In this document: positions 7,319 to 16,806 of the stretch, in pieces
How the letters are laid out: every line of letters begins with the position of its first letter
How positions within the stretch are numbered: position 1 is the first letter of the stretch
Assembly (NCBI RefSeq): GCF_000348725.1
Contig: NC_020813.1
Coordinates: 1,364,001-1,428,000, forward strand
Direction: 5' to 3'
DNA from: Pseudobdellovibrio exovorus JSS
Lineage (GTDB): Bacteria > Bdellovibrionota > Bdellovibrionia > Bdellovibrionales > Bdellovibrionaceae
Length of the DNA: 64,000 nucleotides
Translations under genes and position numbers: made by a program
Notes under the pieces: generated by a model
The model's database searches: none
The model's input: the letters and a program-made list of their open reading frames with translations, nothing else
Told to the model about the DNA's origin: nothing

Positions 7319-9835
7319 TTAATTTAACTTCTCTTGCCACTCAGCGATTTTATTTAAAGCTTGCAGTGGCGAAGACTTCTGAATCGAGAACTTCTTTACC
7401 TCTTCAAATAAAGAATGTTTCTTAGCCTCTTCTTCTTTATCGAATAATGACATCTGCTTAGTAGTGCTTGATTTTAGATTAACATTAACCACTTCTGTAG
7501 GAGCTTCAGCATGAATAACCATTGCTGTTGGCTGATTCCTTTCCACAGAGCTTAATAGCGCTTCAGCGCGAACTGTGATCTCTTTCGGTATACCAGCAAG
7601 CTCAGCGACCTTCACACCATAGCTTTGCCCCGCAGGACCCGCCATCAACACATGCAAGAATTCAATTTGCCCATCAGTTTTATCTAAGACTTTCATATGA
7701 GCATTTTTAATTTGTGCGAAAGACTGATCTAAAGATGTCAGTTCGTGATAATGAGTCGCAAAGAACACATGGTTTTTTAAATTTTGCAGAATAAATTCTA
7801 AAATCGCCTGAGCTAAGCACATACCATCAAAAGTAGCTGTCCCGCGCCCCACTTCATCTAGAATCAAGAGGCTGTTTTTCGTCGCGGATTTTAGCATCTG
7901 CGCCGTCTCAGTCATCTCGACCATAAAAGTAGAAAGCCCTTCAGATAACTGGTCACTTGCACCAATTCGAGTGTAGACCGCATCGTAGATGGCCATTTCG
8001 GCCTTGGATGCAGATACATAACAACCCATTTGTGCCATAATAACGGCTAATGCCACCTGACGCATCAGTGTAGACTTACCGGCCATATTAGGCCCTGTCA
8101 GAAGAAGACACTCTTCTTCTTTCAGTTCGATTGTGTTCGCAACAAATTTTCCCCGCGTAAATTGCTCAACCACTGGGTGGCGTGAACTTTCTAACTTTAA
8201 ACATCTTTCATTCAGCAAAGTCGGACGACAATAGCTTTCTTCAAGGCTCAGCCACGCAAAACTACTGATCACGTCTAGTTCGCTACACATCTGAGCTAAA
8301 GACATAAGATCTGCTGACTGCGATAAAATTTCACGGCGAAGTTCATCAAATAAAGTGAACTCCATTTCAAAGCGTTTCACTTGGGCAGAAAGAACTTTCT
8401 TTTCAAGCTCGATCAGTTCATCCGTACAATATCTTTCCGCATTGGCTAGAGTCTGCTTACGCTGATAATGAGCTGGAGCTTTATCTTTGTGAACATTTGT
8501 AATCTCGATGTAGTAACCAAATACGTTATTATATCTGACCTTCAAAGAGGGAATCCCCGTCTTTTCCTTTTCAGCTTTTTCAAGATTGGCAATCAACTCG
8601 TGAGCATTCGTCGAGAGATCAATCAACTCATCCAACTCTGCCGAGAAGCCTTTTTTGATAATATGCCCCTGACGCACACTTAAAGGCGCATCTTCATTAA
8701 TGCGCGCTTTAATTCTTTCAGCTAAGGCAATACTCGTTTCAACTGCTGCTGGAAAATTCTTAATAAAAAATGTAGAGCACCATTTTAACGCCGAGACTCC
8801 CGCCTCAACAGAATCCGCTAAAGACACCAGATCGCGCCCATGACATTGTGGCTGCGCAATTTTACCAAGACGTCGTTCCACATCACCCATACCAGCTAAC
8901 ACTTCACGGACTTTTTTAAGCTCCATCATGTGTTCGCGGAATTGCTCGACTTGGTCATATCTTTTTTCAATTTGTGTTTTGTTTCTTAAGGGGAAGCTCA
9001 TCCATTGACGCAAAAGACGAGCGCCAGCAGATGTTTTCGTTCTGTTGATAGCACCAAAAAGAGAGCCTTCAGTCTCGTTCTTGTAATTAGAAAATATCTC
9101 AAGATGTCTGAGTGTCGTTTGTGACAAATGAAGTCGATGCTCAAATTCTTTTTCAACAAAAGGCCTTAAGATTTGCATGAGTTCTGTATTGGCCAATGAA
9201 CGAATGTACGCTAAAAGTCTTTCATCGGCTGTGAGCGTTTCATCTTTATATTCTGATACGACATAAGATCTAGTTAAATGATACTGATTAATCCAAGAGT
9301 CTTCTTTATCTTGAACTACGATTTCAACAACAGGAAGAACATCTAGGAGTTTGATTTTTTCAGAAAGCACATCTGACTTGAAATAAAAACTTTCACCCGT
9401 CGTGATATCGATAAAACTAATGCGGTGATTGTCTAAGGCCGCAATATAATGCGCTTTCGTCTGATCTAATGTTTCGCTGTCGTAGACCATTCCCGGAGTT
9501 AAAATACGAGTAATAGCTCTTTTCACAATTCCTTTAGCTAAAGCAGGGTCTTCGACTTGATCACAGATCGCCACCTTATGACCAGCAGCCAAAAGCTTAT
9601 TGATGGGACCAGCTACCGCATGATGAGGAAATCCACACATAGGGGTTTGGTCTTCAGCTTTTTTATTTCTTTGGGTTAACGTCAGTCCTAGCAAAGCAGA
9701 TGCACGGATGGCATCATCGTAGAAAAGTTCATAGAAATCCCCCATCCGAAACAAAACAATTTTGTCTTGGTGAAGAGATTTTATCTCCCAATATTGCTTC
9801 ATCAAAGGAGTCAATTCGCCTGCTTTTTTTGCCAT
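7319..9835 (-). CDS. mutS: DNA mismatch repair ATPase MutS, 838 aa
   Basis: Full-length MutS1. The mismatch-recognition Phe-x-Glu is in 'RMGDFYELFYDDA' (Phe34, Glu36), the connector and lever domains follow, and the ATPase has Walker A 'GPNMAGKST' (581-589), 'LLILDEVGRGTATFDG' (Walker B and signature) and 'FFATHYHELTSL'. The C-terminus has the short dimerisation-type tail. ATG start with no close upstream gene in its direction except rarD, which is 78 bases away behind a likely terminator, so mutS probably has its own promoter. mutL is not in the window. Confidence 0.98.
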   Translation of the reverse strand: MAKKAGELTPLMKQYWEIKSLHQDKIVLFRMGDFYELFYDDAIRASALLGLTLTQRNKKAEDQTPMCGFPHHAVAGPINKLLAAGHKVAICDQVEDPALAKGIVKRAITRILTPGMVYDSETLDQTKAHYIAALDNHRISFIDITTGESFYFKSDVLSEKIKLLDVLPVVEIVVQDKEDSWINQYHLTRSYVVSEYKDETLTADERLLAYIRSLANTELMQILRPFVEKEFEHRLHLSQTTLRHLEIFSNYKNETEGSLFGAINRTKTSAGARLLRQWMSFPLRNKTQIEKRYDQVEQFREHMMELKKVREVLAGMGDVERRLGKIAQPQCHGRDLVSLADSVEAGVSALKWCSTFFIKNFPAAVETSIALAERIKARINEDAPLSVRQGHIIKKGFSAELDELIDLSTNAHELIANLEKAEKEKTGIPSLKVRYNNVFGYYIEITNVHKDKAPAHYQRKQTLANAERYCTDELIELEKKVLSAQVKRFEMEFTLFDELRREILSQSADLMSLAQMCSELDVISSFAWLSLEESYCRPTLLNERCLKLESSRHPVVEQFTRGKFVANTIELKEEECLLLTGPNMAGKSTLMRQVALAVIMAQMGCYVSASKAEMAIYDAVYTRIGASDQLSEGLSTFMVEMTETAQMLKSATKNSLLILDEVGRGTATFDGMCLAQAILEFILQNLKNHVFFATHYHELTSLDQSFAQIKNAHMKVLDKTDGQIEFLHVLMAGPAGQSYGVKVAELAGIPKEITVRAEALLSSVERNQPTAMVIHAEAPTEVVNVNLKSSTTKQMSLFDKEEEAKKHSLFEEVKKFSIQKSSPLQALNKIAEWQEKLN

Positions 9836-9890
9836 GGTAATGTTCTATTTTTATGTTACGAGGGTTTCAAATAATATGTTTTATTTGCTT

Positions 9891-9921
9891 AAAAAATAGG
9901 CCTTATTTGAGGCTATTTTTT
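9891..9921 (-). terminator. Probable intrinsic terminator after rarD
   Basis: On the minus strand the arms AGGC-TATTTTTT and AAAAAATAG-GCCT (9891-9903 with 9910-9921) pair over about 12 bp with one bulged base and a 6-base loop, and one arm ends in a run of T. It overlaps the rarD stop codon and precedes mutS. Confidence 0.6.
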
Positions 9922-10836
9922 GATTAAATGGCGTCCATTAAGAGCTCCGCGAAGCACCAACACAGCCCCCGCAACCCAAATGAAAATAAAGCCGACAAAC
10001 TTCAAAGGTGTGACCTCTTCTTTAAAGATCACAACTCCGGACAAAAACTGCAAAGTAGGAGCTAAAAATTGAAAAAATCCCAGCAGATAATACGGAATTC
10101 TTTGTGCTGCCTCAGCAAAGAATATCAATGGCAATCCGGTCACAATCCCCGAACCAACTAATAGCGCCAGTGATATGTCTTGGTTCTGGTTCGTCATCCA
10201 ATCTGTAGGTTGCAGTAGTAAGAAAACTAGCGCTACAGGCACAAATAGTGCGGACTCAAACTGGTTGGATTTCAAACCAGACACCGGATTCATTTTCTTT
10301 ATTAAACCATAGCCAGCAAAGCTCAAGGCTAAATACAGAGCTATCCACGGCACTTTCATTTGGGCCACAGTGATAATTAAGACACCAATAGCTGCTAAAA
10401 TCCCTGCTATTTTTTGTTCGCGATTCAATGTTTCTTTTAGAAAGATCATTCCGATCAAAATATTTACCAGAGGATTAATAAAATATCCTAAACTGCTTTC
10501 GACAATTTGCCCTGAATTCACCGCATAGATGTACACCAGCCAATTACTCATCAATAAAACAGATGCAAAACCCAAATTAAAACTGAGACCTTTTGTTTTA
10601 GGTCTAAAAAAACTGAGACCTTTTGTTTTAGGTCTAAAAAAACTGAGCTTTCTTTCTTTCCAAAATAGAACTGCGGTATAAAAAACAAATGCCCAAATCA
10701 CACGATGACTGAGGATTTGCATGAGTGGGACATGTTTAAGAAATTTCCAGTAGATGGGAAAAAATCCCCATCCTATATAGGCTAACGTGGCGTAGCCCAT
10801 TCCTATTTTAAGCTGATCAGATTTAGAGTTATCCAT
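9913..10836 (-). CDS. rarD: RarD-type EamA/DMT transporter, 307 aa
   Basis: Integral membrane protein of the drug/metabolite transporter superfamily with about ten hydrophobic segments and two EamA repeats. RarD-like features are 'GYATLAYIGWGFFPIYWKFL' at the N-terminus, 'RVIWAFVFYTAV', 'NWLVYIYAVNSGQIVESSLG' and 'YFINPLVNILIGMIFLKE'. RarD was named for chloramphenicol sensitivity; the true substrate is unknown. A perfect 30-bp duplication adds ten residues ('FFRPKTKGLS' twice) between the second and third membrane segments, which are otherwise of normal spacing. The start overlaps the mpl stop by eight bases, so it is the distal gene of the mpl transcript. Confidence 0.9.
   Translation of the reverse strand: MDNSKSDQLKIGMGYATLAYIGWGFFPIYWKFLKHVPLMQILSHRVIWAFVFYTAVLFWKERKLSFFRPKTKGLSFFRPKTKGLSFNLGFASVLLMSNWLVYIYAVNSGQIVESSLGYFINPLVNILIGMIFLKETLNREQKIAGILAAIGVLIITVAQMKVPWIALYLALSFAGYGLIKKMNPVSGLKSNQFESALFVPVALVFLLLQPTDWMTNQNQDISLALLVGSGIVTGLPLIFFAEAAQRIPYYLLGFFQFLAPTLQFLSGVVIFKEEVTPLKFVGFIFIWVAGAVLVLRGALNGRHLIKK
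10581..10640. repeat. Perfect 30-bp tandem duplication inside rarD
   Basis: The 30 bases at 10581-10610 recur exactly at 10611-10640, and the first seven bases of a third copy follow. The unit is ten codons, so the frame is kept and the protein gains ten residues in a cytoplasmic or periplasmic loop. Exact identity at the DNA level points to a recent slippage event. Confidence 0.97.
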
Positions 10837-12268
10837 TTTTCAGCTTAAGGCGATTGATCAGTTTTTCATAAATGCCATCAAATCCACCATTGCTCATAAT
10901 CAAAACGATATCTCCAGATTTCGAGCGAGCCGCTATGTTTTCAACAATTAGGTCTGCAGACTCAAACTCAGCGGCCGTTTTCCCCTGAGAACACAGATCT
11001 TGCACTAATTCCAGAGATGAAAAACGATTATCTTCATCGATTTTTCCTTGATCGAAAGCCTTTGCAATTAATATCTCATGAGCTTCCTTAAAGGCTTCAA
11101 CATAGTCTTTTTGAAAGACCTTACGTCGAGAGGTCGCCGAACGTGGTTCGAAGATAGAAAAAACTTTTCTATCTTTGTATTTGCCTTGAATAGCGTGAAT
11201 AGTTTCTTTCACCGCAGTTGGATGATGCGCGAAATCCTCAATCAGCAATACCCCGCTGAATTCACCCAATATTTCTTGGCGTCTTTTAACTCCGCCAAAC
11301 GTACGTAAAGCCTCAGAGACTTTCCCCATATCCCAATTGTGAATATGAGCCTGAGCTACAACTGCCAAAGCGTTCAAGATATTAAAACGTCCCACCATTG
11401 GAGTATTAAAGACACCAACTAGTTGCTGACGAAACTTCACCTCGAATTGAGTTTCAGCAGTGTCTGCAGACAGGATGTTCGCTATATAGTCATTTTTTTC
11501 TGTAAGACCATAAGAGAAAGTTTTAGCGGTCTTTGAATGCTCAGCCACCGCACGCACATTCTGATCATCACCCCAAAACACCACAGAACCTGAAGAGGGC
11601 ACTAATGTCATGAGTTTTACAAAGGCCGACTTCACTTCATCAAAATTTTTGTAAATGTCCGCATGGTCAAATTCCACAGAAGTCAAAACCACATGCCGAG
11701 GTCTGTAATGAGTGAACTTAGGCACCTTATCGAAATAGGCCGTATCGTACTCGTCCCCTTCGATAATAAAAGTATTCGCCGCAGGATTACGGAAGCTTTG
11801 ATTAAAGTTTTTTGGGATTCCCCCAATAAGAAAACCTGGCTGTAATCCACAGCACTCTGCTACCCAACTCATTAAAGATGTCGTTGTGGTTTTTCCGTGT
11901 GTTCCTGAAATCACAAAAGACTCTCTGTTTTCAATAATGGCTTCACCCATGGCTTGTGGTAAAGAACAGAAAGGTAAGCCTAAACGAACCATCTCTTGCG
12001 CCTCTTCGTTAGAGGCTGAGATCACGTTACCAACGACAACAAAATCGGGTTTCATGCTTAAGTTTTCTTTTTTATAGGGCTTCTGAATTTGTATGCCCAT
12101 ATTTTCAAGCTGCGTTGACATAGGAGGATAAGGATTGGAATCACTCCCTGTAACTTTGAAACCTCTGTCTTTAAGTAATCCAGCTAAAGACGCCATCGCC
12201 GTGCCACAAATCCCCATAAGGTGAATGTGACTTCCTTGCTGCAAATCATTAATCGATGCTTGTGGCAT
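10829..12268 (-). CDS. mpl: UDP-N-acetylmuramate:L-alanyl-gamma-D-glutamyl-meso-DAP ligase, 479 aa
   Basis: Mur ligase fold. The N-terminal Rossmann motif 'HLMGICGTAMASLAGLL' and the ATP-binding 'SGTHGKTTTT' (121-130) are clear. The segment 'EGDEYDTAYFDKVPKFTHY' is diagnostic of Mpl rather than MurC, and 'EDFAHHPTAVKETI' is the C-terminal domain motif. Mpl rejoins recovered murein tripeptide to UDP-MurNAc in the cytoplasm. Here it is followed by rarD and preceded, with no gap, by a serine hydrolase and then an LD-carboxypeptidase, the enzyme class that makes tripeptide from tetrapeptide. I infer a murein-recycling operon. Confidence 0.95.
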   Translation of the reverse strand: MPQASINDLQQGSHIHLMGICGTAMASLAGLLKDRGFKVTGSDSNPYPPMSTQLENMGIQIQKPYKKENLSMKPDFVVVGNVISASNEEAQEMVRLGLPFCSLPQAMGEAIIENRESFVISGTHGKTTTTSLMSWVAECCGLQPGFLIGGIPKNFNQSFRNPAANTFIIEGDEYDTAYFDKVPKFTHYRPRHVVLTSVEFDHADIYKNFDEVKSAFVKLMTLVPSSGSVVFWGDDQNVRAVAEHSKTAKTFSYGLTEKNDYIANILSADTAETQFEVKFRQQLVGVFNTPMVGRFNILNALAVVAQAHIHNWDMGKVSEALRTFGGVKRRQEILGEFSGVLLIEDFAHHPTAVKETIHAIQGKYKDRKVFSIFEPRSATSRRKVFQKDYVEAFKEAHEILIAKAFDQGKIDEDNRFSSLELVQDLCSQGKTAAEFESADLIVENIAARSKSGDIVLIMSNGGFDGIYEKLINRLKLKNG

Positions 12269-13324
12269 TTAAACAGTCCTTTTCAAGGATTCATAAATCC
12301 AACTGTGTATTTGGGGACGCAAACTGATATAAGCTTTATTGTCGCGTCCATAGTGAACACGATTACTTAATATCATAATTAGAAGATCATTACGTGGATC
12401 ATACCAAAATGATGTACCCGTAAATCCCGTATGTCCTATAGATCGCACCGAGAAATGTGGGCCACAGCTCGCATTTTCATGGGATGGCATCATATACCCT
12501 AGAGCCCAATCTCCAACCTCAGGAGGAATCGCGCGTGTAGCAAAAAGCTGCGCCGTTTTCTGACGAACATTGTAACGAGCAATCCCCTGTAGCTGAGAAC
12601 GCACAGTTAATCCATAAGCAGCTAAATCTTCAATGCTTCCAAACAGGCCCGCATGAGTTGAAATTCCACCAAAGCTCCATGTGTTTTCGTCATGAACCTC
12701 AGCTCTTAAAATACGTTTTCTCCATGGACAATCTTCTGTAGGAGCAAATTGCTCTTTAGGTAGTGTCGTTTTATTTTCTAAATGAAAATCCAAAGTCGTT
12801 GTTGGATACGAGCGTTCTTTCAGATCTAGCCACACATCATAAATGTTCTTTTGATGTAGTTTCTCTAAAATAAAACCTAATAAGATAAAGCCTAAATCAG
12901 AATAGACAGCTTTATCTGTTTTGTTAGGTGTAGACTCATTAATCTGTTGATAAATCCACGCACGCTTAGCTGTCCACGGCATATCCAATGGTATTGACTG
13001 ATAGAATGGCTTCCACCACTCAAGCCCTGATGTATGCGTTAATAAATCTTTTATTAAAATTTCATGTTTAAAATCAGGAAGGACATCACTCACTTTAGTT
13101 TCAAATGTCCACAGACCCTTATCGTACGCTTCCATGATAGCCTGCTGAGTGAAAATCACCTTCGTCAGCGACGCCAAATCATAATAAGGGCTTGTCGTTC
13201 CAACCCCAATATCACAGACCAAACGTCCTAGATGATAAGCCCGCGCCACCACACCCGGAGTTACATCCGGAATCGCGTGTTTGATTTTTTCGATGATCTT
13301 ATTTTCCTGACTTGTATACTTCAT
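12269..13324 (-). CDS. Serine hydrolase, beta-lactamase/class C fold, 351 aa
   Basis: Penicillin-binding-protein-like serine hydrolase. The nucleophile motif SxxK is 'SLTK' (52-55), the Tyr motif is 'YSD' at 141-143 in place of the more usual YxN, and a late 'GHTG' stands in for the KTG/HxG triad. 'LLTHTSGLEWW' is the typical class C/esterase segment. There is no signal peptide, so it appears cytoplasmic, unlike AmpC or AmpH; esterase or D-amino peptidase activity is possible. It sits between the LD-carboxypeptidase and mpl, its stop directly abutting mpl, which favours a role on murein peptides. That function is inferred from neighbours. Confidence 0.87.
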   Translation of the reverse strand: MKYTSQENKIIEKIKHAIPDVTPGVVARAYHLGRLVCDIGVGTTSPYYDLASLTKVIFTQQAIMEAYDKGLWTFETKVSDVLPDFKHEILIKDLLTHTSGLEWWKPFYQSIPLDMPWTAKRAWIYQQINESTPNKTDKAVYSDLGFILLGFILEKLHQKNIYDVWLDLKERSYPTTTLDFHLENKTTLPKEQFAPTEDCPWRKRILRAEVHDENTWSFGGISTHAGLFGSIEDLAAYGLTVRSQLQGIARYNVRQKTAQLFATRAIPPEVGDWALGYMMPSHENASCGPHFSVRSIGHTGFTGTSFWYDPRNDLLIMILSNRVHYGRDNKAYISLRPQIHSWIYESLKRTV

Positions 13325-13344
13325 CAGCTACTACCCCTCTGGAA

Positions 13345-14376
13345 CTACTTGAATGCAGAATAGACTAGCATCCGCGCAGAATCTCCACAAGAAATATGCG
13401 TTTCGGTATTAAAAAACAGTGGTCGCTGAATTTCTCCGTGACCAGTCTCGACTCCTCTGAAAACAGGGAATTTAGCATCTGCAAAAAAACTCTTCAGCGT
13501 CTCATCCAAATAGTTTTCTTTATTGGGCTCATCACAGGCTGTCATATCACCAAAAACTACCGCCTGAACTCCTTTAAAAATCCCCGCCTGCTTGAGCTGT
13601 TGTAAGCAACGATCTATGCGGTATGCTCTTTCTGAAACCTCTTCGATAAATAAGATCTTACCTTCGGTTTTTATTTGATAGGGCGTCCCTAAGGTAGACG
13701 TCAGAACCATAAGATTCCCACCAATAACACTGGATTTTATACTCTTACGTTTGCGAGCTGATGAGTTCAAGGGCTCTAGATCTTTAAATTCTGCCACATA
13801 ATTTGCATCCTCTAAAGCAGACTGCAATTCGCCTAAGTTCGCCTTGCTCAACTTTTTCAGAGCCAAACGATCTAACAAGGGTGCATGCAATGTTGGCCAT
13901 CCCCACTTTTGAGTCACATAGATATGCAATGATGTCACATCACTCAGGCCTATCAAAAGCTTAGGTTTAGACGGAGCTTTCATTTTATCAAGGAATGGCA
14001 AAAGCCGAATAGCACCATAACCACCACGCAGACACCAGACCCCTTTATTCTTCGAACTCATCAGAGCTTTTTTCAGAAAACGAAATCGCTCATGATCAGT
14101 GTTAGACAAAAAATTCAAATGTGGTTGCAAAGTGCTGGGATCACTCGACACTTCATATCCCAACGCCTGTAATTCCTTAATGCCTTTTTGCAAGTTCTCT
14201 TCAGGGGAATAAGACCCTGGAGCCACGACCTCAATCAGGTCTCCAGACGATAAAGCATCTAAGCGGATAGCTCGCTTCTTATTTTTTACTGTTTTCACTT
14301 TTGTGATTTGAGATTTTTTTTTTGGATTTTTTTTCTTGCTAGACACATCGCTAGTTTGACGGATAACAGCCCTCAA
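13345..14376 (-). CDS. ldcA: LD-carboxypeptidase, peptidase family S66, 343 aa
   Basis: S66 enzymes cut the terminal D-Ala from murein tetrapeptide in recycling. Seen here: the early 'VVAPGSYSPEENLQKGIKEL', the nucleophile Ser145 in 'IGLSDVTSLH', 'WCLRGGYGAIRLLP', the Glu region 'FIEEVSERAYRIDR' and the His in 'VETGHGEIQRP', giving the Ser-Glu-His triad. A Lys-rich 37-residue extension precedes the catalytic domain. The start is uncertain: TTG at 14376 has AGGTGAAGG upstream, while an in-frame GTG at 14346 has no good ribosome site. No signal peptide is visible, matching a cytoplasmic recycling role with the neighbouring mpl. Confidence 0.9.
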   Translation of the reverse strand: MRAVIRQTSDVSSKKKNPKKKSQITKVKTVKNKKRAIRLDALSSGDLIEVVAPGSYSPEENLQKGIKELQALGYEVSSDPSTLQPHLNFLSNTDHERFRFLKKALMSSKNKGVWCLRGGYGAIRLLPFLDKMKAPSKPKLLIGLSDVTSLHIYVTQKWGWPTLHAPLLDRLALKKLSKANLGELQSALEDANYVAEFKDLEPLNSSARKRKSIKSSVIGGNLMVLTSTLGTPYQIKTEGKILFIEEVSERAYRIDRCLQQLKQAGIFKGVQAVVFGDMTACDEPNKENYLDETLKSFFADAKFPVFRGVETGHGEIQRPLFFNTETHISCGDSARMLVYSAFK

Positions 14377-14433
14377 AACAAGCCTTCACCTGCTTTCAGG
14401 ACCTCGAAATTAAGCCAGAATATCCACTATAGC

Positions 14434-15723
14434 TTAAAGGTATTTTTTCAATCGCTTCTCAATAGATTTAAGATGCTTGCTGCCCGAAAATATCTTTTCC
14501 AAATCAGCCACATTAAATAAGCCAGAAGCCTTTTCATCCCTCTGGATTCGGTCGAATAGATGTTCACCCTTTTGTAGGCCGTGGGCCAAACTTTGAATGA
14601 GGGCATACGCCTCTTCGCGGCTCATTTTTCGTTTTTCAACCAAATAAAGTAACAAGTGCGACGAATAAAGAACGCCGCCTAATTGTTGCGTATTTTCAAA
14701 CATTCTGTCCTGATCGACATAAAGGCCTTTTAACAAATCCTTTAGACGAATCGTCATATAATGCGCCAATTGAAATGCATCTGGAAAAACCACTCGCTCA
14801 ACAGAAGAGTGACTGATATCCCGTTCGTGCCAAAGGGCAATGTTCTCTAGCCCCGCCTGAGCATAGCTTCGCATCAACCGCGATAGCCCACTGATATTTT
14901 CAGCACTGATAGGGTTCTTTTTATGAGGCATGGCCGATGAGCCTTTTTGCCCCTTAGTAAACCCTTCAATCACTTCAGAGACCTCGCTGCGCTGTAAATG
15001 CCGTAGCTCAACAGCCAGTCGTTCATATCCCGCAGCTAAAAGAGCTAAGGCATTTAAAACCCCCGCATGGCGATCACGCGGGATCACTTGGGTAGCGAAA
15101 GGCTCCACTTCTAGCTTTAAGCGCTTAGCCACCTTTGTTTCAAACTCTAATGGCAATGCCGATGAAGTCCCAACAGCCCCACTCAGTTTACAAATTTTGA
15201 TATCTTTTTGCGCAACTTGCAGTCTGGCTTTATTTCGCTCGAGTTCTTGTAAAAAACCCGCCAACTTAAATCCGAACGTCGTGATTTCGGCGTAGATACC
15301 ATGGGTTCTTCCTGCGCAAATCGTCTTTTCGTGTTTCTTCACTAAAGCTTTAAGCTCTTTCTGTAAGTCACTAATTTCTTTTAATAAAATTTCCAGCCCA
15401 CCACTGATTTGCAAACTCAAAGCGGTATCTAGAACATCAGAACTCGTAAGACCAAAATGAATAAACTTACCACTCGCACCCACATTTTCGGCCAAATTGG
15501 AAACAAAAGCGATAACATCGTGTTTAGTTGTTTTTTCGATCTCTTGTATGCGAGCCAATTGAAAGTGGGCCTTCTTTTTGATGTCTGAAGCTGCTTTTTT
15601 TGGAATCAATCCCATCTCAGCTTGCACAAGAGCACATTCCACTTCTACATTTTTCATATATTCGAAACGGGCTTCTTGTGAAAACTGTTTCGTCATCAAT
15701 TCGGTTGTATAGCGAGAGATCAT
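14434..15723 (-). CDS. purB: Adenylosuccinate lyase, 429 aa
   Basis: Catalyses two beta-eliminations in purine synthesis (SAICAR to AICAR, adenylosuccinate to AMP). The fumarase/aspartase superfamily signature is 'GSSAMPHKKNPISAEN'; other PurB marks are 'TKHDVIAFV', 'HFGLTSSDVLDTALSLQ' and 'GRTHGIYAEITTFG' with the catalytic His. The length suits the short bacterial PurB type. The ATG overlaps the stop of the upstream unknown gene as ATGA. The next downstream gene, the LD-carboxypeptidase, starts 57 bases after the stop, so read-through into it is possible. Confidence 0.97.
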   Translation of the reverse strand: MISRYTTELMTKQFSQEARFEYMKNVEVECALVQAEMGLIPKKAASDIKKKAHFQLARIQEIEKTTKHDVIAFVSNLAENVGASGKFIHFGLTSSDVLDTALSLQISGGLEILLKEISDLQKELKALVKKHEKTICAGRTHGIYAEITTFGFKLAGFLQELERNKARLQVAQKDIKICKLSGAVGTSSALPLEFETKVAKRLKLEVEPFATQVIPRDRHAGVLNALALLAAGYERLAVELRHLQRSEVSEVIEGFTKGQKGSSAMPHKKNPISAENISGLSRLMRSYAQAGLENIALWHERDISHSSVERVVFPDAFQLAHYMTIRLKDLLKGLYVDQDRMFENTQQLGGVLYSSHLLLYLVEKRKMSREEAYALIQSLAHGLQKGEHLFDRIQRDEKASGLFNVADLEKIFSGSKHLKSIEKRLKKYL

Positions 15724-16667
15724 TCGGATTCCTTACCGTAAAACAAAGCTTGATTATTTCTATTCTTCGCAAAGAACATATTTTTTATGTAATAGTTTAT
15801 TTTTTCTTGCGACCAATAGGCAAACGAAGGAAATATTGCCGTGTACTTAGGATGATTTAATTTAGCATTTTGCAAATCAAACCCATCCGTTGCTGTAATA
15901 TGAGTCGCAATGATCTCTTTGATTCGAATGCTCTCGAACACCTCAGACATAACTTTAGAAGTTCTATCTACAATAAAATCGATAAAATCCTGACTCTTAT
16001 ACTGGTCACTGGAAATTAATAAACTGACTCTAAGATTTTCGTCGTTCAACCAACAGATATACCAATTATCAAAAATGGTTTTAAGTTTAGTGTTGTGGAC
16101 ATAGAGGCACTCATTCGGCAAATGAGCTCCTTCATAAAGTCTTTCAATGGCAAAGTCCAAATTCAACAACACATTCGATTGCATAGGCAACAACGAGAAC
16201 AAATTATGCCCTTGATCGTATAAGACATCCGCCACAATCTGGTGATTTTGAATAATGATATAGTCGTACTGGATTGGGTCTTTATCGCGACCTTCAATAA
16301 CATATTTATTATTATCCGTATCAAATTTCAGGCGAATAATATCTCGTAGCGCAAAATGATTTGGAATAATCTTCTTTTCAGAAGCAATGGCCTCTTTGTA
16401 GAGCTTTTCTTTTCGATAGATATTGCTTTTGAATGAGAGATATTCATTTTCAATACTTTTCAGAACATGCTTATGTTTTGCCGTCTGTAAAGTCACATCT
16501 TTAGGAATAAGCACATTTTCAGCCATAATCGGCAGATCTAAAAAATCCGAATCACTGGCGCCAAAGTCATAATCACACAAATAACTATCAATGTGAGTAA
16601 AACAGGTGGCTAAAACCGAATATGTTTTAAAGACAGTTCTGTCGTATCCTAAGTAAGCTAACTTCAT
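15720..16667 (-). CDS. Hypothetical protein coupled to purB, 315 aa
   Basis: I cannot assign a family. The protein is cytoplasmic in appearance (no signal or membrane segment), rich in Tyr, Asn, Ile and Asp. The start 'MKLAYLGYDRTVFKTYSVL' followed by 'HIDSYLCDYD', and 'QYDYIIIQNHQIVADVLYD', 'NNWY'-like aromatic stretches and 'YICWLNDENLRVSLLIS' could suggest a Rossmann-like or FAD-dependent oxidoreductase-like layout, but no dinucleotide-binding Gly motif is visible, so I make no claim. It overlaps purB by four bases (ATGA) and so is co-expressed with it. Divergent from the outer-membrane protein gene upstream. Confidence 0.65.
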   Translation of the reverse strand: MKLAYLGYDRTVFKTYSVLATCFTHIDSYLCDYDFGASDSDFLDLPIMAENVLIPKDVTLQTAKHKHVLKSIENEYLSFKSNIYRKEKLYKEAIASEKKIIPNHFALRDIIRLKFDTDNNKYVIEGRDKDPIQYDYIIIQNHQIVADVLYDQGHNLFSLLPMQSNVLLNLDFAIERLYEGAHLPNECLYVHNTKLKTIFDNWYICWLNDENLRVSLLISSDQYKSQDFIDFIVDRTSKVMSEVFESIRIKEIIATHITATDGFDLQNAKLNHPKYTAIFPSFAYWSQEKINYYIKNMFFAKNRNNQALFYGKESE

Positions 16668-16806
16668 TGAAAACCCAACCCATTAAGGCTATCAGCCACT
16701 CCAAAAAATGAAAACCCGTTTTTCCATTAACGCTTCAGGACCAAAGAATAGCGACGTACTTTATTCTACAACTCTGTCCAACTTCATTTACAATGGAAAC
16801 GTGCAA

